Assembly: GCA_938034165.1 (NCBI GenBank)
Contig: CALHKP010000050.1
Coordinates: 1-62,497, forward strand
Reading direction: 5' to 3'
DNA length: 62,497 nucleotides
From: an uncultured Clostridia bacterium
GTDB taxonomy: Bacteria > Bacillota > Clostridia > Peptostreptococcales > Anaerovoracaceae
This document shows, piece by piece, positions 17,588 to 26,518 of the stretch. Numbering within the stretch: the stretch's first letter is position 1; the number at the start of each line of letters is the position of its first letter. A program made the translations under genes and the position numbers. Below the pieces are notes generated by a model. It was not told the origin of the DNA and ran no database searches. It was given only the letters and a program-made list of their open reading frames with translations.

Positions 17588-18482
17588 AACCTTTTACCAT
17601 TTCTTCAAGTATTTCTTTGACAGGTCTGATTTTCTTTACCATTCCGCAAACCTGGCCTGCCATTACCGAACCCGTCTTTACGTCTCCGTCTTTTACCGCT
17701 CTTCTGAGGGAACCGAGGGTGAACTTTTCCAGTTCCATTTTGTCAGCCCCTTCTCTTTCCATTTTTATGTATTCTCTTGCCATTGGATTTTTCAGAATTC
17801 TTACAGGAGCTCCTGCACTTCTTCCTGTTACGAGAGTATCGTTTGCTCCCGCTTTCACAACAGCCTGCTTGTAGTTTTCGTGAACAGGACATTCAGTGCT
17901 TGCCAGAAGACAAGTTCCAATCTGAACACCGCATGCTCCAAGAGCAAATGCCGCAGCCATCTGTCTTCCGTCTGCAATTCCTCCTGCTGCAATTACAGGA
18001 AGATCAACTGCATCGCAAACCTGTGGCACAAGAGCCATAGTTGTAAGCTCCCCTATATGACCGCCGCTTTCAGTTCCTTCTGCAATGATTCCGCAGGCGC
18101 CCAGACCTGACAGTCTCTTTGCAAGAGCTACAGAAGAAACTACAGGAAATACTTTGATTCCTGCCTCATTCCAAAGTTCCATATATTTTCCCGGGTTTCC
18201 GGCTCCTGTAGTTACAACAGAAACTTTTTCTTCAGCAACAACCTTTGCCATCTCATCAGCAGCAGGATTCATAAGCATGATGTTTACTCCGAAAGGCTTG
18301 TCTGTAAGCTCTTTGCATTTTTTTATATGCATTCTCAAAATTTCTGCATCCATTCCTCCCGCACCTATGATTCCCAAAGCTCCCGCCTCAGAAACCGCAG
18401 CCGCGAATTCGCCTGTTGCTATATTTGCCATTCCTCCCTGAAATATAGGATATTCTATATTTAAAATTTCATTTATTTTCAT
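17565..18482 (-). CDS. fabK: Enoyl-ACP reductase II, FMN-dependent
   Basis: A 305-residue flavoprotein that completes each elongation cycle by reducing enoyl-ACP with NAD(P)H. YPIFQGGMANIATGEFAAAVSEAG starts the barrel; GTESGGHIGE with its conserved histidine and AAGGIADGRQMAAAFALGA are FabK signatures. Unlike the following gene it lacks the four-cysteine cluster. No FabI-type reductase is in the cluster, so this should be the main reductase and would give natural triclosan tolerance, as known for FabK. Confidence 0.93.
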   Translation of the reverse strand: MKINEILNIEYPIFQGGMANIATGEFAAAVSEAGALGIIGAGGMDAEILRMHIKKCKELTDKPFGVNIMLMNPAADEMAKVVAEEKVSVVTTGAGNPGKYMELWNEAGIKVFPVVSSVALAKRLSGLGACGIIAEGTESGGHIGELTTMALVPQVCDAVDLPVIAAGGIADGRQMAAAFALGACGVQIGTCLLASTECPVHENYKQAVVKAGANDTLVTGRSAGAPVRILKNPMAREYIKMEREGADKMELEKFTLGSLRRAVKDGDVKTGSVMAGQVCGMVKKIRPVKEILEEMVKGYENVRNA

Positions 18483-18504
18483 CTCAACTTCCTCGTGTCT
18501 TGTA

Positions 18505-19446
18505 TCACTTCTTAATGTCTGTCGTAATTTTCATGCCGGCATACGTAAGCCCTGCGCCGAATCCCGTACAGACTAAACTCTTTTTCCCGTTCAGCAGCCC
18601 CTGTTCATGCATCTCCGATATTGCTATGGGAATGCTCGCTGCCGATGTGTTTCCGTACATATACAAATTCTTAAAAAACTTTTCTTTGCTGCCTGTTCTT
18701 CTTGCAGCGTTGTCAATTATTCTTTCATTGGCCTGATGACATACAAACCAGTCTATATCCTCTGGTGAATCTCCGGATTTTTTCAGTACCTCTCCTATGC
18801 AGACAGGCACATGTTTAACTGCAAATCTGTAAACCTCCTGACCCGACATTTTGATAGTATTATCAACTCTCGAGCAACTCAGTACATCAGAATTTGCATC
18901 CACTGCGCTGTAAAAATGAAAATCTTCTTCATTGTCAAGCTCAATTACAGCAGCACCTGCACCGTCACCAAACAGTACGCAGGTTCCTCTTTCTTTCATG
19001 TCCATAAACGGAGAAATCTTTTCGCTTCCAACTACGAGAGCGTATTTCCTTCCGTCTGCGCTCATAAGACCTCTTGCGGCATTGCATCCGAATATAAATC
19101 CTGTGCATGCACCATTTAGGTCAAATGCGATTATCTCTTCTCCCAGTCCGGCTCTCTTTGCCACGTTGCAAGCCATGGCTGGTGTATTAAAATCCGCCGT
19201 AAAGGTTGCAATTATGCAAACCGAAATTTCCTTCGGATCCACTCCCGACATTTCTATAGCCTTAACAGCAGCTTCTGAGGCCATGTCCTCGTTGCTCTTT
19301 TTCTCAGCAAAGTGTCTTGCTCTGATGCCGGATTTTTCTCTTATCCAGCTGTCGCTTGTCTCAACAATCTTTGCCATATCGTTGTTTGTCACAAGGCGGT
19401 CTCCCGCAGCATGACCCACTCCTATTATTTTAATTCCTTTCGGCAT
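18505..19446 (-). CDS. fabH: Beta-ketoacyl-ACP synthase III
   Basis: A 313-residue initiating synthase that condenses an acyl-CoA with malonyl-ACP. The catalytic set is present: cysteine in NGACTGFIFG (about C114), histidine in FVCHQANERII and asparagine in GNTSAAS. The start is at 19446 behind AGGAAAGGCAGG; an ATG eight codons upstream is inside accA. The true start overlaps the end of accA by 17 bases. Confidence 0.95.
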   Translation of the reverse strand: MPKGIKIIGVGHAAGDRLVTNNDMAKIVETSDSWIREKSGIRARHFAEKKSNEDMASEAAVKAIEMSGVDPKEISVCIIATFTADFNTPAMACNVAKRAGLGEEIIAFDLNGACTGFIFGCNAARGLMSADGRKYALVVGSEKISPFMDMKERGTCVLFGDGAGAAVIELDNEEDFHFYSAVDANSDVLSCSRVDNTIKMSGQEVYRFAVKHVPVCIGEVLKKSGDSPEDIDWFVCHQANERIIDNAARRTGSKEKFFKNLYMYGNTSAASIPIAISEMHEQGLLNGKKSLVCTGFGAGLTYAGMKITTDIKK

Positions 19447-20269
19447 CTTTACCTGCCTTTCCTGTAGCATTTACACTAGCGCCCACCCTTCTGAGCTTTT
19501 TGTATCTTTCCTTTACAAGATTCTCTGTGCTTGTACGCGAAAGCTCCTTAAGCGCCTCGGATATACCTCTGTCAATCTCCCAAAACACCTTTGTTCTCGA
19601 GTCCGAAATATCTCCCTCTTCAATTACGTGATCACATATACCAAGCTCAAAGAGATCCTGTGCAGTAAGCTTCATGACTTCCGCAGCCTCTTTCCATCTG
19701 GAAGAATCCTTCCACAAAATACTCGCAAACCCTTCGGGAGAAAGTATGGAAAAAATACTGTTTTCCAGCATCAGGCATCTGTCAGAAACACCCATAGCAA
19801 GGGCTCCGCCGCTTCCGCCTTCCCCTATAAATACAGAAATCACAGGGACCTTCAAGTCTGTCAGAGTCATTATGGACCTTGCAATGGCTTCGCCCTGTCC
19901 GTTCATCTCCGCTTCAAGTCCCGGATATGCTCCCGGAGTATCAACAAAGGTAATTACAGGCCTCTTGAACTTTTCTGCCTGCTTCATAAGTCTTACGGCT
20001 TTTCTGTATCCTTGAGGATTAGGCATGCCGAATCTCAGAGCCACATTTTCCTCTAGGTTTCTTCCTTTTCTCTGAGCAATTACAGTTACCGGTCTTCCGT
20101 GAAAAAAAGCCACACCTCCGGTGATGCTTTCATCTTCTGCCGACAGCCTGTCACCTGCCAGAGGAAAATAATCATCAAATATTTTTTCGATATATTCAAT
20201 TGAAGTAGGTCTTCCGGGCTTTCTGGCCAAAAGCACATGTTCTGCCGCCGAAATATCTTTTTTTACCAT
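19430..20269 (-). CDS. accA: Acetyl-CoA carboxylase carboxyltransferase alpha subunit
   Basis: A 279-residue subunit of the carboxyltransferase that moves the carboxyl from biotin to acetyl-CoA, giving malonyl-CoA. RPVTVIAQRKGRN, FVDTPGAYPGLEAE and the oxyanion region GEGGSGGALAMG are as in AccA. The start overlaps accD by seven bases, which suits equal production of the two subunits. Confidence 0.96.
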   Translation of the reverse strand: MVKKDISAAEHVLLARKPGRPTSIEYIEKIFDDYFPLAGDRLSAEDESITGGVAFFHGRPVTVIAQRKGRNLEENVALRFGMPNPQGYRKAVRLMKQAEKFKRPVITFVDTPGAYPGLEAEMNGQGEAIARSIMTLTDLKVPVISVFIGEGGSGGALAMGVSDRCLMLENSIFSILSPEGFASILWKDSSRWKEAAEVMKLTAQDLFELGICDHVIEEGDISDSRTKVFWEIDRGISEALKELSRTSTENLVKERYKKLRRVGASVNATGKAGKDAERN

Positions 20270-21102
20270 TTTTTCTTCTCCTCATGAATACTTAGCAGTC
20301 TGCCAATAGCCTCTCTCATTTCTGTTCTTGGCACAACAGCATCAACAAACCCGTGTTCCATCAAATATTCAGATCTCTGAAACCCTTCAGGAAGCTTCTC
20401 GCCTATAGTCTGCTCAATTACCCTAGGTCCCGCAAACCCGATTAGAGCTCCCGGTTCTGCCAGAGTTATGTCAGCCACGCTGGCAAAACTTGCTGTGGTT
20501 CCTCCCGTAGTAGGATTAGTCATAACAGAAATATACAAAAGACCCTTGTCTGCGTGTTTTTTGACTGCTGCACATGTCTTTGCCATCTGAAACAGTGCAA
20601 GTATGCCTTCCTGCATTCTTGCGCCCCCGCTGGCGGCAAAAATAATAACCGGAAAATTCTTTTTTGCTGCATATTCAAAACTTCTGGTTATCTTTTCTCC
20701 TACAACTGTTCCCATGCTAGCCATCATAAACCTGCTGTCCATGAAACAGAATACCGCCTTGTGTCCGTCTATCTTTCCGGTGCCGCACACGACTGCTTCT
20801 TTCAGTCCGGTCTTTTTCTGCATCTCCTTGATTTTTTCGCCATAGCCGGGAAAATTCAAAGGATTCTCAACCGAAAGGCCTTTGCATATCTCCCTAAAAG
20901 ATTTCGGGTCGAGCAAAGTCCTGATTCTGAAAGGTGCCGTAACACTCATGTGATGTCCACAGGAAGGACACACATAAAGCACTTCTCTTAGTTCTGACTG
21001 TCTGTGTTTTTTGCCGCACTTTGTACATTCTATGTCTCTGTCATTAACTTTTATATCCTTAAGAGCAGAGAGAACCTGTCTCTTTTTCTTAAATGGATTC
21101 AT
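20263..21102 (-). CDS. accD: Acetyl-CoA carboxylase carboxyltransferase beta subunit
   Basis: A 279-residue partner of AccA. The N-terminal zinc ribbon is intact (CTKCGKKH and CPSCGHH, about residues 27-52), followed by the crotonase-like fold with ASGGARMQEG and PTTGGTTASFA. The start at 21102 follows GGGAGGAAGAA; an ATG seven codons upstream lies inside accC. It overlaps accC by 14 bases. Confidence 0.96.
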   Translation of the reverse strand: MNPFKKKRQVLSALKDIKVNDRDIECTKCGKKHRQSELREVLYVCPSCGHHMSVTAPFRIRTLLDPKSFREICKGLSVENPLNFPGYGEKIKEMQKKTGLKEAVVCGTGKIDGHKAVFCFMDSRFMMASMGTVVGEKITRSFEYAAKKNFPVIIFAASGGARMQEGILALFQMAKTCAAVKKHADKGLLYISVMTNPTTGGTTASFASVADITLAEPGALIGFAGPRVIEQTIGEKLPEGFQRSEYLMEHGFVDAVVPRTEMREAIGRLLSIHEEKKKW

Positions 21103-22477
21103 TTCTTCCTCCCGCCTGCTCATAGATTTCTAAAATGCCTGCCATATTCTTTTCCACGAAACCTGTGTCGTACCTACCGCGAAGAAAATCGGGATGGTAC
21201 ATCAGAAGATGCTGTACGGGAAGCGTTGTTTCAACTCCCGAGATTACAGTTTCTTCAAGCGCTCTTCTCATTTTTCTTATGGCTTCCAGCCTTATCTGAC
21301 CCTTTGCTATAATCTTGGCAACCATAGAATCATAATAAGGACTGATTTCGCATCCGCTGTAAAGAGCGCTGTCAACTCTTATGCCTGCCCCTGCCGGAAA
21401 ATGCAAGAAATTAACCGGTCCCGGGTTGGGAGCAAAGTTTTCGAATATCTTCTCTGCAGTTATTCTGCACTCGATAGCATGTCCTTCTATGGAAACATCT
21501 TCCTGAGTGAAGGAAAGGGGCTGTCCCGATGCAATTCTGAGCTGTTCCTTCACTATATTAATTCCTGTCACCATTTCGGTTACGGGATGTTCAACCTGTA
21601 TTCTCGTATTCATCTCTATAAAATAGAAGTTATCGTCTTTGTCCACTACGAATTCAACAGTTCCCGCATTCACATATCCGCAGGCCTTTGCAGCTTTTAC
21701 TGCTGCTTCTCCCATTTTGCTTCTGAGTTCTTCGGAAAGACCAAAAGATGGAGCTTCCTCCAGCAGTTTCTGGTTTCTTCTCTGTATGGAGCAATCACGC
21801 TCGCCCAGATGAACCACGTTTCCGAAGGAGTCTGCCAGTATCTGAAATTCTATATGTCTCGGATTTTCTATGAGCTTTTCAACATACATCTCGTCGTTAC
21901 CAAAGCAGCTTTCGGCTTCTGCCGCAGCGGCCGTGAAGTTTGTCTCCAGTTCCTGTCTGTCATAAGCTTTTCTCATTCCTCTGCCTCCGCCTCCTGCGGA
22001 AGCTTTCACAAGAACGGGATATCCAATTTTTTCTGCAACTTCAACAGCTTCTTCAACGTTTTTCACTGCGCCGGAAGAACCCGGAACTACAGGAACCCCT
22101 GACTTTATCATCAGCTCTCTTGCCTTGGATTTGTTTCCCATCATGGCTATGACATCAGCAGACGGGCCAATAAATATCAGGTTTTCCTCTTGGCAAAGTC
22201 TTGCAAAATCACTGTTTTCCGACAAAAATCCAAATCCCGGATGTACTCCGTCACAGCCTGTTCCCTTTGCAGCTTCTATAATATTTGCCATATTAAGGTA
22301 GCTGTCAGAAGCTCTCGGACCTCCTATGCAGACGCTCTCTGTTGCCATCATAGAATGAAGCGAATTCTCATCAGCTGTGGAGTAAACAGAAACAGCCTCT
22401 ACAGATGAATCCAGACATTCCCTTATTATTCTCACAGCGATTTCGCCTCTGTTTGCAATCAAAACTTTCTTTAGCAT
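21089..22477 (-). CDS. accC: Biotin carboxylase
   Basis: A 462-residue ATP-grasp enzyme that carboxylates the biotin on AccB. RGEIAVRIIREC, KASAGGGGRGMR, ERDCSIQRRNQK and EMNTRIQVEHPVTE are all family motifs. It is distinct from the biotin carboxylase domain of the pyruvate carboxylase at 3020. It overlaps accB by seven bases. Confidence 0.96.
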   Translation of the reverse strand: MLKKVLIANRGEIAVRIIRECLDSSVEAVSVYSTADENSLHSMMATESVCIGGPRASDSYLNMANIIEAAKGTGCDGVHPGFGFLSENSDFARLCQEENLIFIGPSADVIAMMGNKSKARELMIKSGVPVVPGSSGAVKNVEEAVEVAEKIGYPVLVKASAGGGGRGMRKAYDRQELETNFTAAAAEAESCFGNDEMYVEKLIENPRHIEFQILADSFGNVVHLGERDCSIQRRNQKLLEEAPSFGLSEELRSKMGEAAVKAAKACGYVNAGTVEFVVDKDDNFYFIEMNTRIQVEHPVTEMVTGINIVKEQLRIASGQPLSFTQEDVSIEGHAIECRITAEKIFENFAPNPGPVNFLHFPAGAGIRVDSALYSGCEISPYYDSMVAKIIAKGQIRLEAIRKMRRALEETVISGVETTLPVQHLLMYHPDFLRGRYDTGFVEKNMAGILEIYEQAGGRNESI

Positions 22478-22953
22478 TCTTCAACCTCAAACAGTAATTC
22501 TTCAAACTGAGCCAGCTGACCGTTGACGCCATATACTTTTTTCACTATGCCGTCAACAGGTGACTTAAGCTCATTCATCATTTTCATAGCTTCAACAAGA
22601 CACATAACGTCACCTTTTTTCACCCTCTGCCCTTCTGATACGTAAGGTTCTTCGTCAGGCTTAGGTGCTGCATAAAAAACTCCAACTATAGGAGATTTTA
22701 TCTTTATAAAGTCAGTTTCCGTCTTGTCATCTCCTGTAGTTTTCGGTTTCGGTTCATCCGGAGCAGTTTTTGTTTCCGACAGGCATTCCCCGGCAGTCTC
22801 GAACTTGACAGCCGGCGCCGCTGCAGACCCTTTGCCACCTTTTACCAGCGTTACCGATACATCATTTTCGCTGAGATGTATTTCGCTACAGCCGGACTTT
22901 TCGAAACGAGTCATTATTTCGTATATGTCTTCCTTTGTAGAAATTATGCTCAT
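22471..22953 (-). CDS. accB: Biotin carboxyl carrier protein
   Basis: A 160-residue carrier. An N-terminal helical domain (residues 1-40) is followed by a flexible linker rich in A, P, T and K (about 45-85) and the biotinyl domain with EAMKM (biotin lysine about K124). The start at 22953 lies two bases after the acpP stop codon; the longer frame with MHRKVPG would overlap acpP and is not conserved. Confidence 0.94.
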   Translation of the reverse strand: MSIISTKEDIYEIMTRFEKSGCSEIHLSENDVSVTLVKGGKGSAAAPAVKFETAGECLSETKTAPDEPKPKTTGDDKTETDFIKIKSPIVGVFYAAPKPDEEPYVSEGQRVKKGDVMCLVEAMKMMNELKSPVDGIVKKVYGVNGQLAQFEELLFEVEEC

Positions 22954-22955
22954 GG

Positions 22956-23186
22956 TTATGCCTGGTACTTTTCGATGCAAGCTACGATTTCAGCAACAGT
23001 CTTCATCTTGCCAAGCTCTTCATCAGGAATTTTGATTTCGAATTCTTCTTCAAGTGCCATAACAAGTTCCACTGCGTCAAGTGAATCGATTGAAAGATCG
23101 TCAGCAAGTATAGCTTCCATTACAATCTTTTCTTCGTCGCATCCTAAAGTGTTAACCATTGTATCTTTTACCTTTTCAAAAATCAT
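22956..23186 (-). CDS. acpP: Acyl carrier protein
   Basis: A 76-residue acidic carrier. The phosphopantetheine serine is S35 in the motif DSLDAVELVM. As first gene of the operon it has an AAGGAGAAGAAAA ribosome site and lies just below the palindromic operator. Placing ACP ahead of the acc and fab genes ties carrier supply to the whole pathway. Confidence 0.96.
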   Translation of the reverse strand: MIFEKVKDTMVNTLGCDEEKIVMEAILADDLSIDSLDAVELVMALEEEFEIKIPDEELGKMKTVAEIVACIEKYQA

Positions 23187-23215
23187 TTTTCTTCTCCTTT
23201 TTCTTTCAAAAATTT

Positions 23216-23291
23216 TAGTTAAATTTATTTACTTAAAATATTTTAAGTAAAACTCTTTAACTATCTTACTGATGAAGCCTCCCAAAGTCAA
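23216..23291 (-). promoter_or_regulatory. Fatty-acid operon promoter with 48-bp symmetric operator
   Basis: On the minus strand, TTGACT (23286-23291) and TAAGAT (23263-23268) are 17 bases apart. Just downstream, 23228-23251 is a perfect 24-bp palindrome with half-site TTTACTTAAAAT. It is flanked symmetrically by TAGTTAAA (23216-23223) and TTTAACTA (23256-23263), with four-base spacers. The dyad overlaps the edge of the -10 box and the start point, a repressor position. The MarR-type protein encoded at 12637 is the likely ligand. Confidence 0.8.
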
Positions 23292-23412
23292 TAAGAAATT
23301 TCGTTTTTCACACAATCCACACAAAGAAAAAGCAATAAAAAAATCGAAAAAACCGCATAGTTGCAGTCTCTTCGACTCTTTAAAAGCTTATATTGAAAAT
23401 AGGATAATTCGC

Positions 23413-23709
23413 CTATTTTCTTGGAAGAATAATCTGTTTGTTGTCCTTTGATTCTCTGTAAAGGATAAACTTTCTTCCAATTGCCTGAACAAATTCAGCT
23501 CCCAGTTTTTCTGAAAGTTCGTTTGCCACTTCCTTTGGTGACAGCTCGCAGCCTTCCTGAATTTTTACTTTTACGAGCTCTCTGCTTTCAAATCCTGTTT
23601 CGAGTTCCTTGAGGATGTTTTCGGTCAATCCCTGTTTACCGATGAAAACTGTCGGTTTTACCTGCTGGGCAAGGCTCTTTAGATAACTTCTCTGTTTACT
23701 TGTAATCAT
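23413..23709 (-). CDS. yhbY: YhbY/CRS1-domain RNA-binding protein
   Basis: A 98-residue single-domain protein of the CRM type that binds pre-50S ribosomal particles. MITSKQRSYLKSLA at the start, the GKQGLT loop and the late GRKFILYRES segment are family marks. Length is standard. It is transcribed on its own from a short AT-rich upstream region, between the fab promoter and metK. Confidence 0.92.
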   Translation of the reverse strand: MITSKQRSYLKSLAQQVKPTVFIGKQGLTENILKELETGFESRELVKVKIQEGCELSPKEVANELSEKLGAEFVQAIGRKFILYRESKDNKQIILPRK

Positions 23710-23882
23710 TTATAATTCTCCTTTTTGGTTTTCCGCTAAAATTACACTGAATATTTATTATAACACAAAAAAAGAAAAAACCACACAAAAGACTCATTTT
23801 TTTGAATCCTTGGCATGGTTTTCTCACCCCTTTTGATTTTGGTAATTGCATATTTATATATCTAGAAAGAGTAAGTATGCAC

Positions 23883-25013
23883 CTAGTTAAATAAGTCTGT
23901 CTTCTCCCATGTCATATCTTTGGCATTTTCACCAAAGTGTCCGTAAGAAGCCAGTTTTCTGTAGCCCGGTTTTCTCAGCTCTAATTTTTCAATTATAGCT
24001 CCCGGTCTCAGGTCTGTATTTTCTTTTACCAGTTTAACTATTTCCTCTACAGGAATAGTTTCCGTTCCAAATGTATCCACAAGAAGTGAAGTAGGTTCAG
24101 CAACACCTATAGCGTAACTGATCTGCACTTCGCATTTCTTTGCATATCCTGCGGCTACGATATTTTTGGCAACATATCTTGCCATATATGCACCGCTTCT
24201 GTCAACTTTGCTTGGGTCCTTGCCGGAGAAAGCTCCGCCGCCGTGTCTTGAATATCCGCCGTATGTGTCAACAATAAGCTTTCTTCCTGTGAGACCACTG
24301 TCTGCTGCAGGTCCGCCCATTACAAATCTTCCTGTTGGATTAACAAGGATTTTTGTTTTATCATCAAACAGTTCCTTTGGAAGAACCGGCTCAATTACTT
24401 CATCAATAATGGCAGCCTTGAGTTCCTGCAGCGAAACAGATTCTCTGTGCTGAGTCGAAACTACTACTGTATCAATATGAACAGGTGTATCGTCATCATA
24501 TTCGACGCTTACCTGTGCTTTTCCATCAGGAAGGATATCAGGAATTATGCACATTTTTCTTACATAAGCAAGTCTCTTGGTGAGCTTGTGTGCAAGTTCC
24601 ACAGGAAGAGGCATAAGGCTTTCTGTTTCTGTGCAAGCAAATCCGAACATCATGCCCTGGTCTCCCGCACCGCTGTCGAGGAAGCTTTCTTTGCTTACAC
24701 CCATATCGATGTCAGGTGACTGTTCGTGAAGGTCTACAAGCACCTTGCATGTCTGATAATCAAAGCCAAGGTCTTCGTCACAATATCCTATTTCTCTGAT
24801 AGTATCTCTTGCTATTTTTTCATAATCAACCTGCGCTGAAGTTGATATTTCTCCAAATATGTGGACGCCTTCTGTAAAGGCAGTAACTTCGCATGCTACA
24901 TGAGCGGCAGGGTCATTTTTTAAAACTTCGTCTAAAATTGCATCTGCAATCTGGTCACAGACTTTGTCAGGATGGCCCTCTGTTACGCTTTCTGATGTAA
25001 AGAATGTTCTCAT
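23883..25013 (-). CDS. metK: S-adenosylmethionine synthetase
   Basis: A 376-residue enzyme making SAM from methionine and ATP. TSESVTEGHPDKVCDQIADAI at the start, GAGDQGMMFG and GGGAFSGKDPSKVDRSGAYMARYVA are the three signature blocks. It is slightly shorter than the 380-400 usual for the family. It starts three bases after a radical SAM gene that would consume its product, and the pair appear to share a promoter under a TetR-type operator. No SAM riboswitch is visible. Confidence 0.95.
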   Translation of the reverse strand: MRTFFTSESVTEGHPDKVCDQIADAILDEVLKNDPAAHVACEVTAFTEGVHIFGEISTSAQVDYEKIARDTIREIGYCDEDLGFDYQTCKVLVDLHEQSPDIDMGVSKESFLDSGAGDQGMMFGFACTETESLMPLPVELAHKLTKRLAYVRKMCIIPDILPDGKAQVSVEYDDDTPVHIDTVVVSTQHRESVSLQELKAAIIDEVIEPVLPKELFDDKTKILVNPTGRFVMGGPAADSGLTGRKLIVDTYGGYSRHGGGAFSGKDPSKVDRSGAYMARYVAKNIVAAGYAKKCEVQISYAIGVAEPTSLLVDTFGTETIPVEEIVKLVKENTDLRPGAIIEKLELRKPGYRKLASYGHFGENAKDMTWEKTDLFN

Positions 25014-25016
25014 TTT

Positions 25017-26381
25017 CTATTTCTCACCTTTCTTGTTTCTTGGACTAACTGCCCATAACTTTTCGGCTGTTTCTACCCAGTTTTCTGCATATGGTTTGCA
25101 CTTGTCACAAAGATGCTTTGCTGATTCAGGGCAAGTCAAGTCAGTTGAATGTGCACCTGTTTCCGCTACCATAGCTTCGAGACATTCCGGATTTTCCAGC
25201 ATTGGACATGGTCTCAGATGGTTTTCGTTAAATGGCTGTTCATCGTGATATGCCTTAAATATAGGTGATTGCAGAATTTCGAGAAGTGACTGTTCTCTGA
25301 TATTTGCATTTGAATAATGTATAAATACGCAAGGATCTGCATCGCCATTAGCATTGATATGGAAGTATCTTCTTCCTCCTGCAATACATCCTCCGACATA
25401 TTCGCCATCATTTTGGAAGTCCATTGCAAAGATTGGCTTCTCGGCTCTGAAACGTCTGATCTGATGATACATGAACTCCCTCTGTTCAGGTGATGGCAGA
25501 AGTTCAGGAACTGCGTCAACTCCTACAGGCATGTAGTGGAAGTACCATACGAATCTTGCACCTTTTTCTATCATCTTATCCATAAATTCATCTGAACTGA
25601 TGGAATCAAGGTTCTGGCTTGTATAGCAGCATGAAATTCCGAATGGAAGATGTTTTTCTTTCAGAATATCCATGGCTTTCATAACTTTATCGTATGTACC
25701 CTTGCCTCTTCTTGCATCTGTAGCTTCGTCAAATCCTTCTACGCTGATTGCAGGAATAAAGTTCTTTACTCTCAGCATCTCGTCTGCAAATTCTTCGTCA
25801 ATAAGAGTTGCGTTTGTGAATGATAAGAACTGGCAGTCTGAATGTTTGTTGCAAAGTGCAATAATATCATTCTTTCTTACAAGTGGTTCTCCACCTGTGT
25901 AGATGTACATGTATATTCCCATTTCCTTACCCTGAGTGATTATGGAATCAATCTCATCAAAGGAAAGATTTAGTTTGTTTCCGTACTGAGCAGCCCAGCA
26001 GCCTGTGCAGTGAAGGTTACAAGCTGATGTAGGGTCAAGCAAAATCGCCCATGGAATGTTGCAATTGTATTTTTTTCTCATTTCCTCCTGCTTTGGCCAT
26101 CCCAGTATGTTTGCGTTCAGGAAGAAGTTCTCAAATGTTTTTTTGATTACTCCTCTGTCTGTTTCATTCAGTATGTTCATTACCAGCTGATACATGTTAC
26201 AGTCAGGATCTTCGATAACTTTTCTGACTGCTGCTCTCTGTCCGGGATAGCTGTCAGGGCCTTCGCCTGCAAGTCTGTCTACCCAGTCCATAATCTTTGG
26301 CATATTCTTTTCAGGGTCCTTTTCGATGTAATCAAATACTTTTTTCATTGTCGCTTTTTTAATCGTTGTTGTTAATCCCAT
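25017..26381 (-). CDS. Radical SAM enzyme of unknown substrate
   Basis: A 454-residue iron-sulfur enzyme. The SAM-cluster motif is CNLHCTGC (about residues 118-125), followed by YTGGEPL. Residues 1-100 form a helical domain. A late cysteine group (C344 region in GGCIAG, DPCVF, then CPMLENPEC and CDKC near the C-terminus) suggests at least one auxiliary cluster, SPASM-like. The ribosome site AAGGAGGAATCAGAA fixes the start. It is followed directly by metK and preceded by a palindrome next to a TetR gene. I do not recognise a characterised relative; peptide, lipid or cofactor modification are all possible. Confidence 0.8.
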   Translation of the reverse strand: MGLTTTIKKATMKKVFDYIEKDPEKNMPKIMDWVDRLAGEGPDSYPGQRAAVRKVIEDPDCNMYQLVMNILNETDRGVIKKTFENFFLNANILGWPKQEEMRKKYNCNIPWAILLDPTSACNLHCTGCWAAQYGNKLNLSFDEIDSIITQGKEMGIYMYIYTGGEPLVRKNDIIALCNKHSDCQFLSFTNATLIDEEFADEMLRVKNFIPAISVEGFDEATDARRGKGTYDKVMKAMDILKEKHLPFGISCCYTSQNLDSISSDEFMDKMIEKGARFVWYFHYMPVGVDAVPELLPSPEQREFMYHQIRRFRAEKPIFAMDFQNDGEYVGGCIAGGRRYFHINANGDADPCVFIHYSNANIREQSLLEILQSPIFKAYHDEQPFNENHLRPCPMLENPECLEAMVAETGAHSTDLTCPESAKHLCDKCKPYAENWVETAEKLWAVSPRNKKGEK

Positions 26382-26412
26382 TTCTGATTCCTCCTTGCCT
26401 TAACTTGACTTT

Positions 26413-26494
26413 ATTATATCCCCATCAAAAAAAAATAAAATGCCCAAAACAGTCCAAAATGTGTAATTTTGACACATTTTGAATTATTTGGGCA
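26413..26494 (-). promoter_or_regulatory. Radical SAM-metK promoter with nested palindrome
   Basis: TATAAT on the minus strand is at 26413-26418. Just upstream are nested inverted repeats on one centre: CAAAATGTGT (26455-26464) with ACACATTTTG (26472-26481), inside TGCCCAAA (26441-26448) with TTTGGGCA (26487-26494). No good -35 box is seen, and the dyad reaches into that position. Likely the operator of the TetR protein encoded just upstream. Confidence 0.6.
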
Positions 26495-26518
26495 AATTTT
26501 GAAGTTCTATTCACTTTT

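Noticed and set aside
26382..26518. SAM riboswitch controlling metK
   Set aside because: The region holds palindromes typical of protein binding and no SAM-I, II or III core; metK itself has only three bases upstream.
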